From Proteobacteria bacterium UBA7821 (GTDB lineage: Bacteria; Pseudomonadota; Gammaproteobacteria; Comchoanobacterales; Comchoanobacteraceae), in the NCBI GenBank assembly GCA_002480165.1, contig DLBP01000086.1, forward strand, positions 1-7,524: DNA of 7,524 nt, written 5' to 3'. The notes under the pieces were generated by a model that ran no database searches, was not told the origin of the DNA, and was given only the letters and a program-made list of their open reading frames with translations. Within the stretch, counting starts at the first letter, position 1; each line of letters starts with the position of its first letter. The position numbers and the translations under genes were made by a program. Of the stretch, positions 1 through 7,009 are shown piece by piece.

Positions 1-2
1 AT

Positions 3-1049
3 TCTGGCTTCGATGAAGACTATACCAAAAAAGAGCTCAGCTTCAAAATCAGCCAAGCATTGGTAGACTTTGGATACCAATCCAACTCAGAATCAATGGC
101 CAACATAAACGTCACACAGGGTCAATTAACTCAGCAAATATTGGTGTCAAATCTCATTTTCAACGGCATTGAAAGCATTATTAATCTTGCTAAATCCAGA
201 TTAATCTTAAACTATCAGAAGGACAAACTTGTCAACTTAGGCAAACAGATTGATATTATCGGACAAGCCGCTCTGATTGGTGGTGAATCAGTCAACCAGC
301 AGAAAAAAATAATCATAGAAGAACAACAAAATCAAGTTTATTTAGAAAACTTAAAGTATGATACAATCAGTGCCGAAATAACTTACTACCAATTATTTAA
401 ATCCAAACCAAACGCCAACTTAAACATACCCAGTAAGCCATCTAGCTATTTACCCAAATCCAGCCAAGAAGCACTGGATTATTTTATTCAGCACGCTCCC
501 GACTACCAAGAGAAACAACTGTCTGTTAAAGCGATGCACCATCACCACCAAAAAAACCAAGCAGCAGCCTTCCCAACCATCACATTAACAGCCGATCACA
601 CAATCAGTTCCAACGTGAGTCAATTTGGCCAAAAAGAAAAAATCCAATCCGTGTTGGTTAATGTTGATTATGATTTACCGTTAAGTTTATCGACTCTTAA
701 CAAGCTTAATTCAAGTCAAGCGTCTCTCGAAAAAGCCCATGAAGAAAAGTTATCATTTGTAGACAAAAAGCAGATCGAAATCACACAAGCGTGGTATAAA
801 ATGCAAGCGAAAGACCAAGCCGTTTTGGCTTCAACAGCTGTTTTAAAACAAGCAAAAGCCCTATATGATGACAAGATTTCTGAACATAAAAAGAACAACA
901 TTTCTGAAATTGATCTATTAAAGTCAGAAATAAACTACAAACAATATGTCTTAAATCACAAACTGGAAACCTTGTCACAGATTAGTGCTCAATATGAATT
1001 ACTAAACACCATAAGCAAGTTAGATCTAGCGATGTTGATGGATGGTTAG
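3..1049 (+). CDS. TolC-family outer membrane efflux/secretion channel, 5'-truncated by window edge
   Basis: This is the outer-membrane component of a type I secretion system, expected to be a trimeric beta-barrel plus periplasmic alpha-helical tunnel that docks on the membrane fusion protein. The frame is open from base 3 with no stop, so the gene begins before the window; the TTG at 60 is not a convincing start. About 348 residues are visible against roughly 430-490 for the family, so the signal peptide and first helices are missing. The visible part shows the family's repeated layout. A first half has long amphipathic helices (segments such as VSNLIFNGIESIINLAKSRL). A linker follows with the typical pattern 'P..L P.s..EAL.....HAPDY', then a second strand and helix half ending in Lys/Gln/Ala-rich coiled coil. 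A short His run (MHHHHQKN) lies near the middle. The stop overlaps or abuts the ABC transporter start, and context with ABC and HlyD genes supports a secretion rather than a drug-efflux role. Family is confident; substrate unknown. Confidence 0.88.
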   Translation, partial: SGFDEDYTKKELSFKISQALVDFGYQSNSESMANINVTQGQLTQQILVSNLIFNGIESIINLAKSRLILNYQKDKLVNLGKQIDIIGQAALIGGESVNQQKKIIIEEQQNQVYLENLKYDTISAEITYYQLFKSKPNANLNIPSKPSSYLPKSSQEALDYFIQHAPDYQEKQLSVKAMHHHHQKNQAAAFPTITLTADHTISSNVSQFGQKEKIQSVLVNVDYDLPLSLSTLNKLNSSQASLEKAHEEKLSFVDKKQIEITQAWYKMQAKDQAVLASTAVLKQAKALYDDKISEHKKNNISEIDLLKSEINYKQYVLNHKLETLSQISAQYELLNTISKLDLAMLMDG

Positions 1050-2673
1050 CATGAAGCTATATAGCGCAACTCATTATGCCTATCGCCTCATTTGGCATGA
1101 TCAGTCATGTCGTCAGATCATCACAATAGCAAGCTTGTTAATACACCTATTATCCTTAGCAACACCACTATTTGTCGTCACACTGTTACAAAAGTACGTC
1201 ACTCACGGCAGAACCAGCACACTAATTTATCTAACAACTTCGGTTATCACTGCGATTTTTCTAGAGCGAAAAATGCGAATTGTGAGACAAAACATACTGT
1301 TACATATTTTCGAAAAACGCCAACGTGCGCATCATAACCAGTGGGCTGATCAGTTCATTCAGACGCCGTTGATCGCAATCATGCAAATTCCAAATCTAAT
1401 TAGAAGCAACTGGAAGCAACGTATTGTGTCCAGCTCAGCTATCCTAAACTCAAACACACTGTGTGGCTTGTGGGACCTACCCTTTGCATTAATCTATGTT
1501 TTAATTGTCATCTTGATTCAACCGATATTGGGCCTAATCGTGATCACGCTAACCTTGATTGGCATTCGACACACACAGAGACAACTCAATCAACAAGTCA
1601 CCGTATTCAAGCGTGAAAAGATCTCACAACAAATCAAGCATGACCTTGCTGAAAAGGTCATTGACAAATACGAATATCTGAACGAAGAAGTGGTTAAACA
1701 AGTCAATGAGCAATGGGAACCCATGGTTAACGAAGACACCGAGTACCAACTGATCAAGCAAAAAATGCAGTCAGATTTACACACATTCACAATCACATTG
1801 ATGTCACTATTGACCGTCCTGCTCTATGCCTATGGCAGTCACCAGGTTGTTTCAGGTCATTTCAGTATTGCCTTACTGATTGCCACCAACATCATCGCTA
1901 GTAAAGCAATGGCACCTTTATTGAGGATACCAGCCATCTTAAATGAAGTCATCGATCTCAAATACCAAATCGAGAATAAACAGGCCGTTGACAATTTACC
2001 GAAATACCAACAAACCGTCTATCCCAAAGCACTCAAAGGCTACATTAACATAGAAAATCTATCATTCGACTATCCCAATGACAGCCATTGCCTAACGAAT
2101 GTTTCTGCTGTTTTCAAACCTCGAGCGATAACAATTGTGACCGGTGCAAGTGGTTCAGGAAAGACAACCTTGTGTCGAATATTACTGGGACAACTGCGCC
2201 CAAAATCGGGTCATCTAAGTTATGATAACATGGACATCCAGCACATCAACCCAATCGGTTTACAACGACACATCACCTATTGTGGTCACGATTGCGTCTG
2301 GCTTGGCCAGCAACTGTGGCACAGTTTTGAAACACTCAAAAAAAACACCAACTATCCAGTGCTCGTTAAGCTGTTAAACATCGGTGACACCATTGACTTT
2401 ATTTACTCAAACCCACAGGAAGATGTATCTGACACGCTATCAAAGTTATCACTCGTTGAGATCAAATACTTACAATTAGTCAAAGCATTATCCAACCCTA
2501 AAAAAATCATCCTAATTGATGAGCCTTTCCTGAAAATGAGTGACAGCCAAAGAAAACTCATTGATGGTGTGTTAGACTATCTCAAACACAAACATCATAC
2601 CATTGTTGTGCTCACCGCCTCAAACAATCCAATGGCACAATACGACCATCACGTTGAACTGGGTGGCTTATGA
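1042..2673 (+). CDS. Type I secretion ABC transporter, PrtD type, with degenerate ATPase motifs
   Basis: This is the inner-membrane ABC exporter of the secretion operon: a membrane domain (about residues 25-310) fused to a nucleotide-binding domain (about 330-543). There is no N-terminal C39 peptidase or C39-like domain, as in the PrtD class. Membrane landmarks match PrtD, including 'DLPFALIYVLIVILIQPILG' near 145-164. In the nucleotide domain the A-loop Tyr344, Walker A (G368-ASGSGKT, Lys374) and Walker B (ILIDEP, Asp493, Glu494) are present. However, the Q-loop position is His416 (YCGHD), the signature is LSLVE at 469-473 instead of LSGGQ, and the H-loop position is Ala526 (LTASN). Motif spacing is otherwise normal, so this is substitution rather than misalignment or frameshift. 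Two starts are possible: ATG 1042 (8-base overlap with the channel gene) or ATG 1051, which has a better purine-rich GGATGG upstream. The stop overlaps the next start as ATGA. It may be a low-turnover exporter or one half of a heterodimer; this is inference. Confidence 0.9.
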   Translation: MVSMKLYSATHYAYRLIWHDQSCRQIITIASLLIHLLSLATPLFVVTLLQKYVTHGRTSTLIYLTTSVITAIFLERKMRIVRQNILLHIFEKRQRAHHNQWADQFIQTPLIAIMQIPNLIRSNWKQRIVSSSAILNSNTLCGLWDLPFALIYVLIVILIQPILGLIVITLTLIGIRHTQRQLNQQVTVFKREKISQQIKHDLAEKVIDKYEYLNEEVVKQVNEQWEPMVNEDTEYQLIKQKMQSDLHTFTITLMSLLTVLLYAYGSHQVVSGHFSIALLIATNIIASKAMAPLLRIPAILNEVIDLKYQIENKQAVDNLPKYQQTVYPKALKGYINIENLSFDYPNDSHCLTNVSAVFKPRAITIVTGASGSGKTTLCRILLGQLRPKSGHLSYDNMDIQHINPIGLQRHITYCGHDCVWLGQQLWHSFETLKKNTNYPVLVKLLNIGDTIDFIYSNPQEDVSDTLSKLSLVEIKYLQLVKALSNPKKIILIDEPFLKMSDSQRKLIDGVLDYLKHKHHTIVVLTASNNPMAQYDHHVELGGL

Positions 2674-3935
2674 TTTATCCTTTTGAACGCGTTCATGCAC
2701 AATTCATTAGACTCTGTGGTTGCCTTGTATTCATCGTCATCGTCGGCGCTTTTGTGATCAAGGTGGATGTCATCTCACAGTCAAGTGGCGTGATCAAACC
2801 CAGCAACCAAACTCAATATGTTCAGCATTTAGAGGGTGGAATTATACAACACATCTATGTTAAAGAGGGGCAGCATGTTTCGCCTGGGGACATACTCATC
2901 GAACTTGATCCAATTGATATCAATACGAAATTAGAACAGCTAGCTACTGAAATATCTCAATTATCAGCGTCAAAAATTAGACTAAATGCACTCATTCATT
3001 CAGACAAGATGTTATCCAATGAGCAAGCCATTGAGGAACGCATATGGGAATCCGAAAAGAATCTATACCAGACACAAATGGAACGTCATCAACAAAATAT
3101 AAAGCTCAAATCTGAAATGATCGCACAGGCAGAATCACAAGCCGAAGGTTTAAGGAAAAGCGTGGAACTGCTGAAAGCGTCATTAGCATTAATTGATGAA
3201 GATTTAAGCATCAGTCAAGGATTAATGGATGCGGAACTAAGTAGTCGAAGTCAGCATATTATAAAACTGGATGCGAAGAATAAAAAAGAAAGTGAGCTAA
3301 ATGAGAAAACAATCGCTTATTTAGACGCCACTCGAAATATTGAAATATACAAAATAGAGAAAAGTATTATCGAAGAACAGTTCATTGAAAAAAACCAAGA
3401 ACAGCTGACACAAACGAGTAAACAACTCATGCAACTACAAGAGGAACTGATTGCAACCCAAGACCAATTGTCACGAATTAGCATGCAGTCTCCAACAAAA
3501 GGGATCATACAGTCGATCCGGGTAAATAATGCTGGTGAAGTAATCCTACCTGGAGAAACCGTCATTACGATCACACCCACCAACAACCCATTAATGATTG
3601 AAGCAAAAATAGCCATCAGTGATATTGGTTGGATTAAACCAGGCATGCCAGCTAAAATAAGACTGCCTATGGCGCTATCAGGGCGTTATCCAGCTGTTGA
3701 TGCTGAAGTAACTTATATCAGCTCTGACCGGATTGTCGATGATCAATATGACCAGGTCTACTACAAGAGTTATCTATCACCACAACAATCGTATTTTGGG
3801 ACTCCTGATAATCACTATCAATTCCATCCAGGCATGTCTGTTGATGTTAGTTTTATTATCGGGCAAAGAAGTATCATCCATTATCTCCTTGACCCAATTC
3901 ATCACCATTCACACGCTGCCCTGTCTGAACCATAA
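2670..3935 (+). CDS. Type I secretion membrane fusion (adaptor) protein, HlyD/PrtE family
   Basis: This is the periplasmic adaptor that bridges the ABC exporter and the TolC-type channel. The 421 residues are normal length for the family. A short cytoplasmic N-terminus is followed by one membrane segment (about 13-30), then the first half of the lipoyl/barrel-sandwich domain with the hallmark 'HLEGGIIQHIYVKEGQ' (about 53-68) and 'GDILIELDP'. A long coiled-coil hairpin spans about 86-268. The second lipoyl half includes 'SPTKGIIQSI' (about 274-283), then a beta-barrel region with 'IKPGMPAKIRLP'. The C-terminus 'HPGMSVDVSFIIGQRSIIHY' followed by LLDPI is the type I secretion adaptor signature. 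The tail is His-rich (HHHSH). The start ATG overlaps the exporter stop by four bases (ATGA), indicating translational coupling. It is the last gene of the operon; no hairpin terminator is visible between its stop and the rpmE promoter, so some read-through into rpmE is possible. Confidence 0.95.
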   Translation: MIYPFERVHAQFIRLCGCLVFIVIVGAFVIKVDVISQSSGVIKPSNQTQYVQHLEGGIIQHIYVKEGQHVSPGDILIELDPIDINTKLEQLATEISQLSASKIRLNALIHSDKMLSNEQAIEERIWESEKNLYQTQMERHQQNIKLKSEMIAQAESQAEGLRKSVELLKASLALIDEDLSISQGLMDAELSSRSQHIIKLDAKNKKESELNEKTIAYLDATRNIEIYKIEKSIIEEQFIEKNQEQLTQTSKQLMQLQEELIATQDQLSRISMQSPTKGIIQSIRVNNAGEVILPGETVITITPTNNPLMIEAKIAISDIGWIKPGMPAKIRLPMALSGRYPAVDAEVTYISSDRIVDDQYDQVYYKSYLSPQQSYFGTPDNHYQFHPGMSVDVSFIIGQRSIIHYLLDPIHHHSHAALSEP

Positions 3936-3955
3936 ATATAATCTCGATAAAATAG

Positions 3956-3984
3956 TTGACAAAATAGCATTACTAAACTAATAT
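3956..3984 (+). promoter_or_regulatory. Predicted sigma70 promoter for rpmE
   Basis: A perfect -35 TTGACA (3956-3961) is followed after 17 bases by a -10-like TAATAT (3979-3984, four of six consensus positions including the first two and the last). Predicted transcription would start near 3991, giving a leader of about 20 bases before the rpmE ATG. The -35 sits inside a near-repeat, GATAAAATAG (3946-3955) and GACAAAATAG (3958-3967), spaced 12 bases apart. It lets rpmE be expressed independently of the secretion operon. Confidence 0.65.
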
Positions 3985-4010
3985 ATAGCTGTTATTTAAA
4001 AAGGTAAGTC

Positions 4011-4250
4011 ATGAAAGCAAATATACATCCTGATTACAGAGCAATAAATGTCAACTGCAGTGGTTGTTCTAGCGAATACACAATCATGTCTACATTCAAA
4101 CAAGACAGCATCAATGTTGAATTCTGTTGTCATTGCCACAGCGCATGGACAGGTAAAAAGACCGTATCAAGCAAAGGTAAAGTAGAACAGTTTAATACAA
4201 GATATGGTGGATTCTCAGGCATGCTTAAGGATAAGACGAAAAAATCTTAG
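4011..4250 (+). CDS. rpmE: 50S ribosomal protein bL31, zinc-binding type
   Basis: This is the large-subunit protein bL31, which forms an intersubunit bridge at the central protuberance. The N-terminus MKANIHPDYRAI matches the family's 'MK..IHP.Y..I' opening, and the later segments FTGK-like 'WTGKK' and 'GKVEQFNTRYG' are also typical. Four cysteines suitable for zinc are present: Cys16 and Cys19 (CSGC), Cys39 and Cys42 (CCHC, with an extra Cys40), so this is the zinc-binding C+ form rather than the zinc-independent paralogue. In Escherichia coli the first pair is spaced C-x-C; here it is C-x-x-C. At 79 residues it is slightly longer than the usual ~70, with a basic tail ending KDKTKKS. A good ribosome-binding site AAGG (4001-4004) lies six bases before the ATG. 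The stop overlaps the convergent dusA stop by four bases. Confidence 0.93.
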   Translation: MKANIHPDYRAINVNCSGCSSEYTIMSTFKQDSINVEFCCHCHSAWTGKKTVSSKGKVEQFNTRYGGFSGMLKDKTKKS

Positions 4251-5203
4251 TCAACGCTAATCGTCTCCTCGGTTGGAAACAGGTCATTGGTGAAGTCCAC
4301 GATGTCTTCCTTACAAGGTTTAGATGTTGATAAAAACCGCTTCCACTGTTTACCATAAGCGATACCATTAAATAGATTTACTACATGACGCAAATGATTG
4401 TGGCTAATCATCAAACCTTCTTTTTCTAATACATCTAAGTAACGCTCGAGTAACTCACCTCTTGACTGAAGTGGCATTCTTGTGTCCATGGCATGCGCTA
4501 TTTGGTGAATCGCGTAAGGGTTATCAACACACAGACGACCCAACATAACGCCATCAGTTTGTTGCATATTGCGAGACCAATTCTCAAGCCCAACCCCACC
4601 ATTGATGATAATTTTAACTGATGGAAATGCTTGTTTAATCTGATAGACCCAATCATATTGCAATGGAGGAATTGTTCTATTTTTCTTTGGATTAATGCCC
4701 TGCAGCCAAGCGGATCTGGCATGAACCACAAACGATTGGCATCCAGCTGCATTCAGTGTTTCGATAAATTGATAAAAAGTCTCATATCGACATAAATCAT
4801 CGATCCCCAATCGACATTTTATGGTAACTGGCAACGCGGTGGCAGATTGCATGGCGTCGAACAACTCAGCAACAAAAGTAGGATCTTTCATTAGACATGC
4901 CCCCATATTGGCTTGTTGTACCCGATGGCTCGGACAACCGACGTTCAGGTTAACTGCCACATATCGATCGGACGGAACGAGCTTTGTCGCTGCAGCTAAG
5001 GTTTCAGGAGACCCACCACCTAGTTGCAGAATGACTGGACCACTAACTTCTTGCCTAATCAACTCGTGATTATTAATGAGCGCCCGATCAACTATCATCG
5101 GCGTATACAACAGCCCTGATGGGGATAAAATCCTCATCAACATTCTGAAAGTGTAATCACTGTAGCCCATCATGGGTGCTGTGTGCAGTTCTTTTTTATA
5201 CAT
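4247..5203 (-). CDS. dusA: tRNA-dihydrouridine synthase A
   Basis: This FMN-dependent enzyme reduces specific uridines (U20/U20a in the DusA class) in the D-loop of tRNAs to dihydrouridine using NADPH. The 318 residues fit the family. The N-terminal TIM barrel carries the flavin-site opening 'APMMGYSDYTFR' (9-20), 'LQLGGGSPETLA', and the catalytic Cys90 in 'NLNVGCPSHRVQ'. It continues with 'GACLM' (101-105), 'VTIKCRLGIDD' (126-136), 'VHARSAWLQGINPKKNRTIP' (160-179), which is diagnostic for DusA over DusB/DusC, and the phosphate-binding 'INGGV' and 'GVMLGR'. The C-terminal helical tRNA-binding part follows from about residue 245. The usual 'LDWTD' near the N-terminus reads 'MGYSD' here, a mild variant. 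The ATG at 5203 lies eight bases inside recJ, and no strong Shine-Dalgarno is visible, so translation is probably coupled to recJ. The 3' end overlaps the convergent rpmE stop. Confidence 0.95.
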   Translation of the reverse strand: MYKKELHTAPMMGYSDYTFRMLMRILSPSGLLYTPMIVDRALINNHELIRQEVSGPVILQLGGGSPETLAAATKLVPSDRYVAVNLNVGCPSHRVQQANMGACLMKDPTFVAELFDAMQSATALPVTIKCRLGIDDLCRYETFYQFIETLNAAGCQSFVVHARSAWLQGINPKKNRTIPPLQYDWVYQIKQAFPSVKIIINGGVGLENWSRNMQQTDGVMLGRLCVDNPYAIHQIAHAMDTRMPLQSRGELLERYLDVLEKEGLMISHNHLRHVVNLFNGIAYGKQWKRFLSTSKPCKEDIVDFTNDLFPTEETISVD

Positions 5204-6911
5204 GCTTATCTAAATTCATCACAATTAATTGTATTTTTTCACAACCCTTATAGCAATTGCAAGACAAATGATACATTATTTTAACTGGACCACAAGTCTG
5301 ATCTGGCCATTGCTTCAAATCAATGTTGAAGCAAATGGCTTCAAATACATTGGATGGAGCTGCAGGCAACTGTAACAAAAGCTTCAGATGCTTATGTGCG
5401 ATAATTGACTGGTGTTTAATCGAAAACCACTGTTCAAAAATTGGTTGTGGAAAAGCTTGTCCCCATGGATAATTCAATACTAACTGATTGGCAAATGAGA
5501 GCGTTAAGTGACTCAAAGGCAATTCACCGTCGGTCATAATAGGCCTTTGTATTAAATAGTCAGCTAGCTTGGCAACTTCCTGTTGGAATAAGTCACTGAA
5601 TGTGTTGAAATTTGCTTGCTTCATTGAAATGCCAGCTGCCATTGCGTGACCGCCAAACTGTAACATAATATCCGGGTTAGCTTGCTGGATACGGTTGAGT
5701 AGCTCTTTCAAATTAATGCCTGTGACAGAACGAAGCGACCCTTTGATCACACCTGGTGTATCCGTCGCTGTGAAGACGGCAATGGGTTGGTAAAATGCTT
5801 CTTTCAGCCTTGACGCAACAATACCAATAACACCTTCATGCCAGCCATCATCAAATAAGCAAATCCCCGTTTGCTGATCAATATCACCGATGTGGTCGAT
5901 AATCGCTATGGCATCATTTTTCATATTGGCTTCGATCATCTTGCGCTCTTGATTCAGTTGATCTAACTGTTTCGCGTATTGAAGTGCCTCATCATGTGAA
6001 TCGGCGAGTAAACACTTAACCCCTATAGACATATCCTTTAGGCGACCAGCTGCATTCAGGCGGGGGGCGATTTTGTAGCCGAAGTCTGTGGTTTGAATCC
6101 TGGTGTGATCAATGTTTGCTATAGCCATCAGCGCTCGAATCCCTGGCCTTGAGATAGATTTCCGAATTCGTTCAATCCCTTGTTGTGTCAAAATGCGATT
6201 ATTGTGTGACATCGGCACTAAGTCAGCGACTGTTGCAAGCGCAACCAGATCTAGATAGTCGGCCATATTTGGAACCACAATACCCTGCTTATCAAACCAA
6301 GATAAAGACAATAATTTAGACCGAAGTGCTAACAGGACATAAAATGCAACACCACATCCAGAAAGTGACTTACATGGAAATTGGCAGTCAACTTGGTTTG
6401 GGTTAACAATCGCGCAAGCGTCAGGTAACTGGGCTCCAGGAAGGTGATGATCCGTTACAATGACATCGATGTTTCGAGTATTCGAATAGCTGACACCATC
6501 ATGACTTGCGATACCGTTGTCAACGGTGACAAGCGTTTGGACGTTAGGATTATCAACCAAAATGGCATCGACTAGCGCTCTCGATAAACCATAGCCATGG
6601 ATGAATCTGTTTGGCACAAAAAAACCAACGTCTTTAAAGCCCAGTGCTCTCAGACACGATACCATCAGCGCTGTCGACGTTGCACCATCCACATCGTAGT
6701 CACCAACGATACAAATGGACTGATTGTTCTCAAGCGCGTTCACTAGATAATCAACACAGCCATCCATACCAGACAGAAGATTGAAATGCAAAAGATTTGT
6801 TATACTGGTGTCAATCTCATCTAAAGAGAATATACCACGGTTATTGAATATTCTTTTGATGATTGGATCATCAAAAGACAGAAAAGGGTCAGCTAACTGG
6901 TCGGTATTCAC
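5196..6911 (-). CDS. recJ: Single-stranded-DNA-specific 5'-3' exonuclease RecJ
   Basis: RecJ degrades single-stranded DNA 5' to 3' in RecF-pathway recombination, base excision and mismatch repair. The 571 residues are close to E. coli RecJ (577). The DHH phosphoesterase core has motif I 'VGDYDVDGATSTAL' (Asp71, Asp73, Asp75), motif II 'VTVDNGI' (Asp131), motif III 'VTDHHLPG' (Asp154, His155, His156) and motif IV 'LDLVALATVADLVP' (Asp221, Asp230). The DHHA1 domain follows with 'GWHEGVIGIVASRLKE' (356-371) and 'FGGHAMAAGISM' (419-430). A C-terminal OB-fold region completes it, ending 'IQLIVMNLDKHV'. All expected catalytic residues are present. The start is inferred as GTG at 6909-6911: an in-frame stop lies only a few codons upstream, and the N-terminus aligns well with the E. 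coli protein, being about ten residues shorter. No clear Shine-Dalgarno precedes it. It is first of a two-gene unit with dusA. Confidence 0.96.
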   Translation of the reverse strand: MNTDQLADPFLSFDDPIIKRIFNNRGIFSLDEIDTSITNLLHFNLLSGMDGCVDYLVNALENNQSICIVGDYDVDGATSTALMVSCLRALGFKDVGFFVPNRFIHGYGLSRALVDAILVDNPNVQTLVTVDNGIASHDGVSYSNTRNIDVIVTDHHLPGAQLPDACAIVNPNQVDCQFPCKSLSGCGVAFYVLLALRSKLLSLSWFDKQGIVVPNMADYLDLVALATVADLVPMSHNNRILTQQGIERIRKSISRPGIRALMAIANIDHTRIQTTDFGYKIAPRLNAAGRLKDMSIGVKCLLADSHDEALQYAKQLDQLNQERKMIEANMKNDAIAIIDHIGDIDQQTGICLFDDGWHEGVIGIVASRLKEAFYQPIAVFTATDTPGVIKGSLRSVTGINLKELLNRIQQANPDIMLQFGGHAMAAGISMKQANFNTFSDLFQQEVAKLADYLIQRPIMTDGELPLSHLTLSFANQLVLNYPWGQAFPQPIFEQWFSIKHQSIIAHKHLKLLLQLPAAPSNVFEAICFNIDLKQWPDQTCGPVKIMYHLSCNCYKGCEKIQLIVMNLDKHV

Positions 6912-6940
6912 AGATATAGATTTTAGTTAGAACTGCCAAT

Positions 6941-6949
6941 ATTCTACCA
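6941..6949 (-). promoter_or_regulatory. Possible extended -10 promoter element for recJ
   Basis: Read on the minus strand the element is TGGTAGAAT: an extended TGn plus a -10 TAGAAT (five of six to TATAAT). It lies about 30 bases before the recJ GTG. No recognisable -35 sits 16-18 bases further upstream, which is compatible with an extended -10 promoter. It would start recJ-dusA transcription near 6934. Short motif, so moderate to low confidence. Confidence 0.4.
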
Positions 6950-6970
6950 GCATAAAGTGGTTTATTCTAC

Positions 6971-6976
6971 TATAAT
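6971..6976 (+). promoter_or_regulatory. Predicted -10 element for the alpha/beta-hydrolase gene
   Basis: A perfect TATAAT lies 34 bases before the hydrolase ATG, predicting a leader of about 27 bases. No good -35 is found at the expected distance (6948-6953 reads CAGCAT), and the upstream bases are TAC rather than the extended TGn, so activator help is possible. The -10 is inside a small inverted repeat, CTATA-A-TATAG (6970-6980). It faces away from the recJ promoter, making this a divergent control region. Confidence 0.45.
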
Positions 6977-6990
6977 ATAGCTATGTAGAC

Positions 6991-7000
6991 AGGAACAGGA
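6991..7000 (+). promoter_or_regulatory. Ribosome-binding site of the alpha/beta-hydrolase gene
   Basis: AGGAACAGGA offers two tandem AGGA Shine-Dalgarno cores. The second ends nine bases before the ATG at 7010, a usable spacing. Together with an in-frame TAG at 6986-6988 directly upstream, it fixes the start of the gene at 7010. Confidence 0.6.
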
Positions 7001-7009
7001 ACAAAAGAG

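Noticed and set aside
60..62. TTG at 60 as the start of the outer-membrane channel gene
   Set aside because: The reading frame continues without a stop to base 3, the coding character is the same upstream, and a start here would leave the protein without a signal peptide; the gene is simply cut by the window edge.
539..561. His-rich stretch in the channel protein as a metal-binding site
   Set aside because: Four consecutive His residues alone, in a low-complexity HHHHQKN context of a periplasmic helix region, do not support a specific metal site.
3733..3981. Plus-strand 82-codon open frame overlapping the adaptor 3' end and the rpmE promoter
   Set aside because: It is out of frame with the well-supported adaptor gene, has no ribosome-binding site and its product has no family features.
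4234..4266. Bidirectional intrinsic terminator between rpmE and dusA
   Set aside because: The six-base arms have a 21-base loop or a seven-base bulge, no GC-rich stem and no T-run, so it falls short of a terminator call and is only listed as an observation.
4821..5069. Plus-strand 82-codon open frame antisense to dusA
   Set aside because: It mirrors a conserved dusA segment that includes the catalytic Cys region, and has no convincing start or domain.
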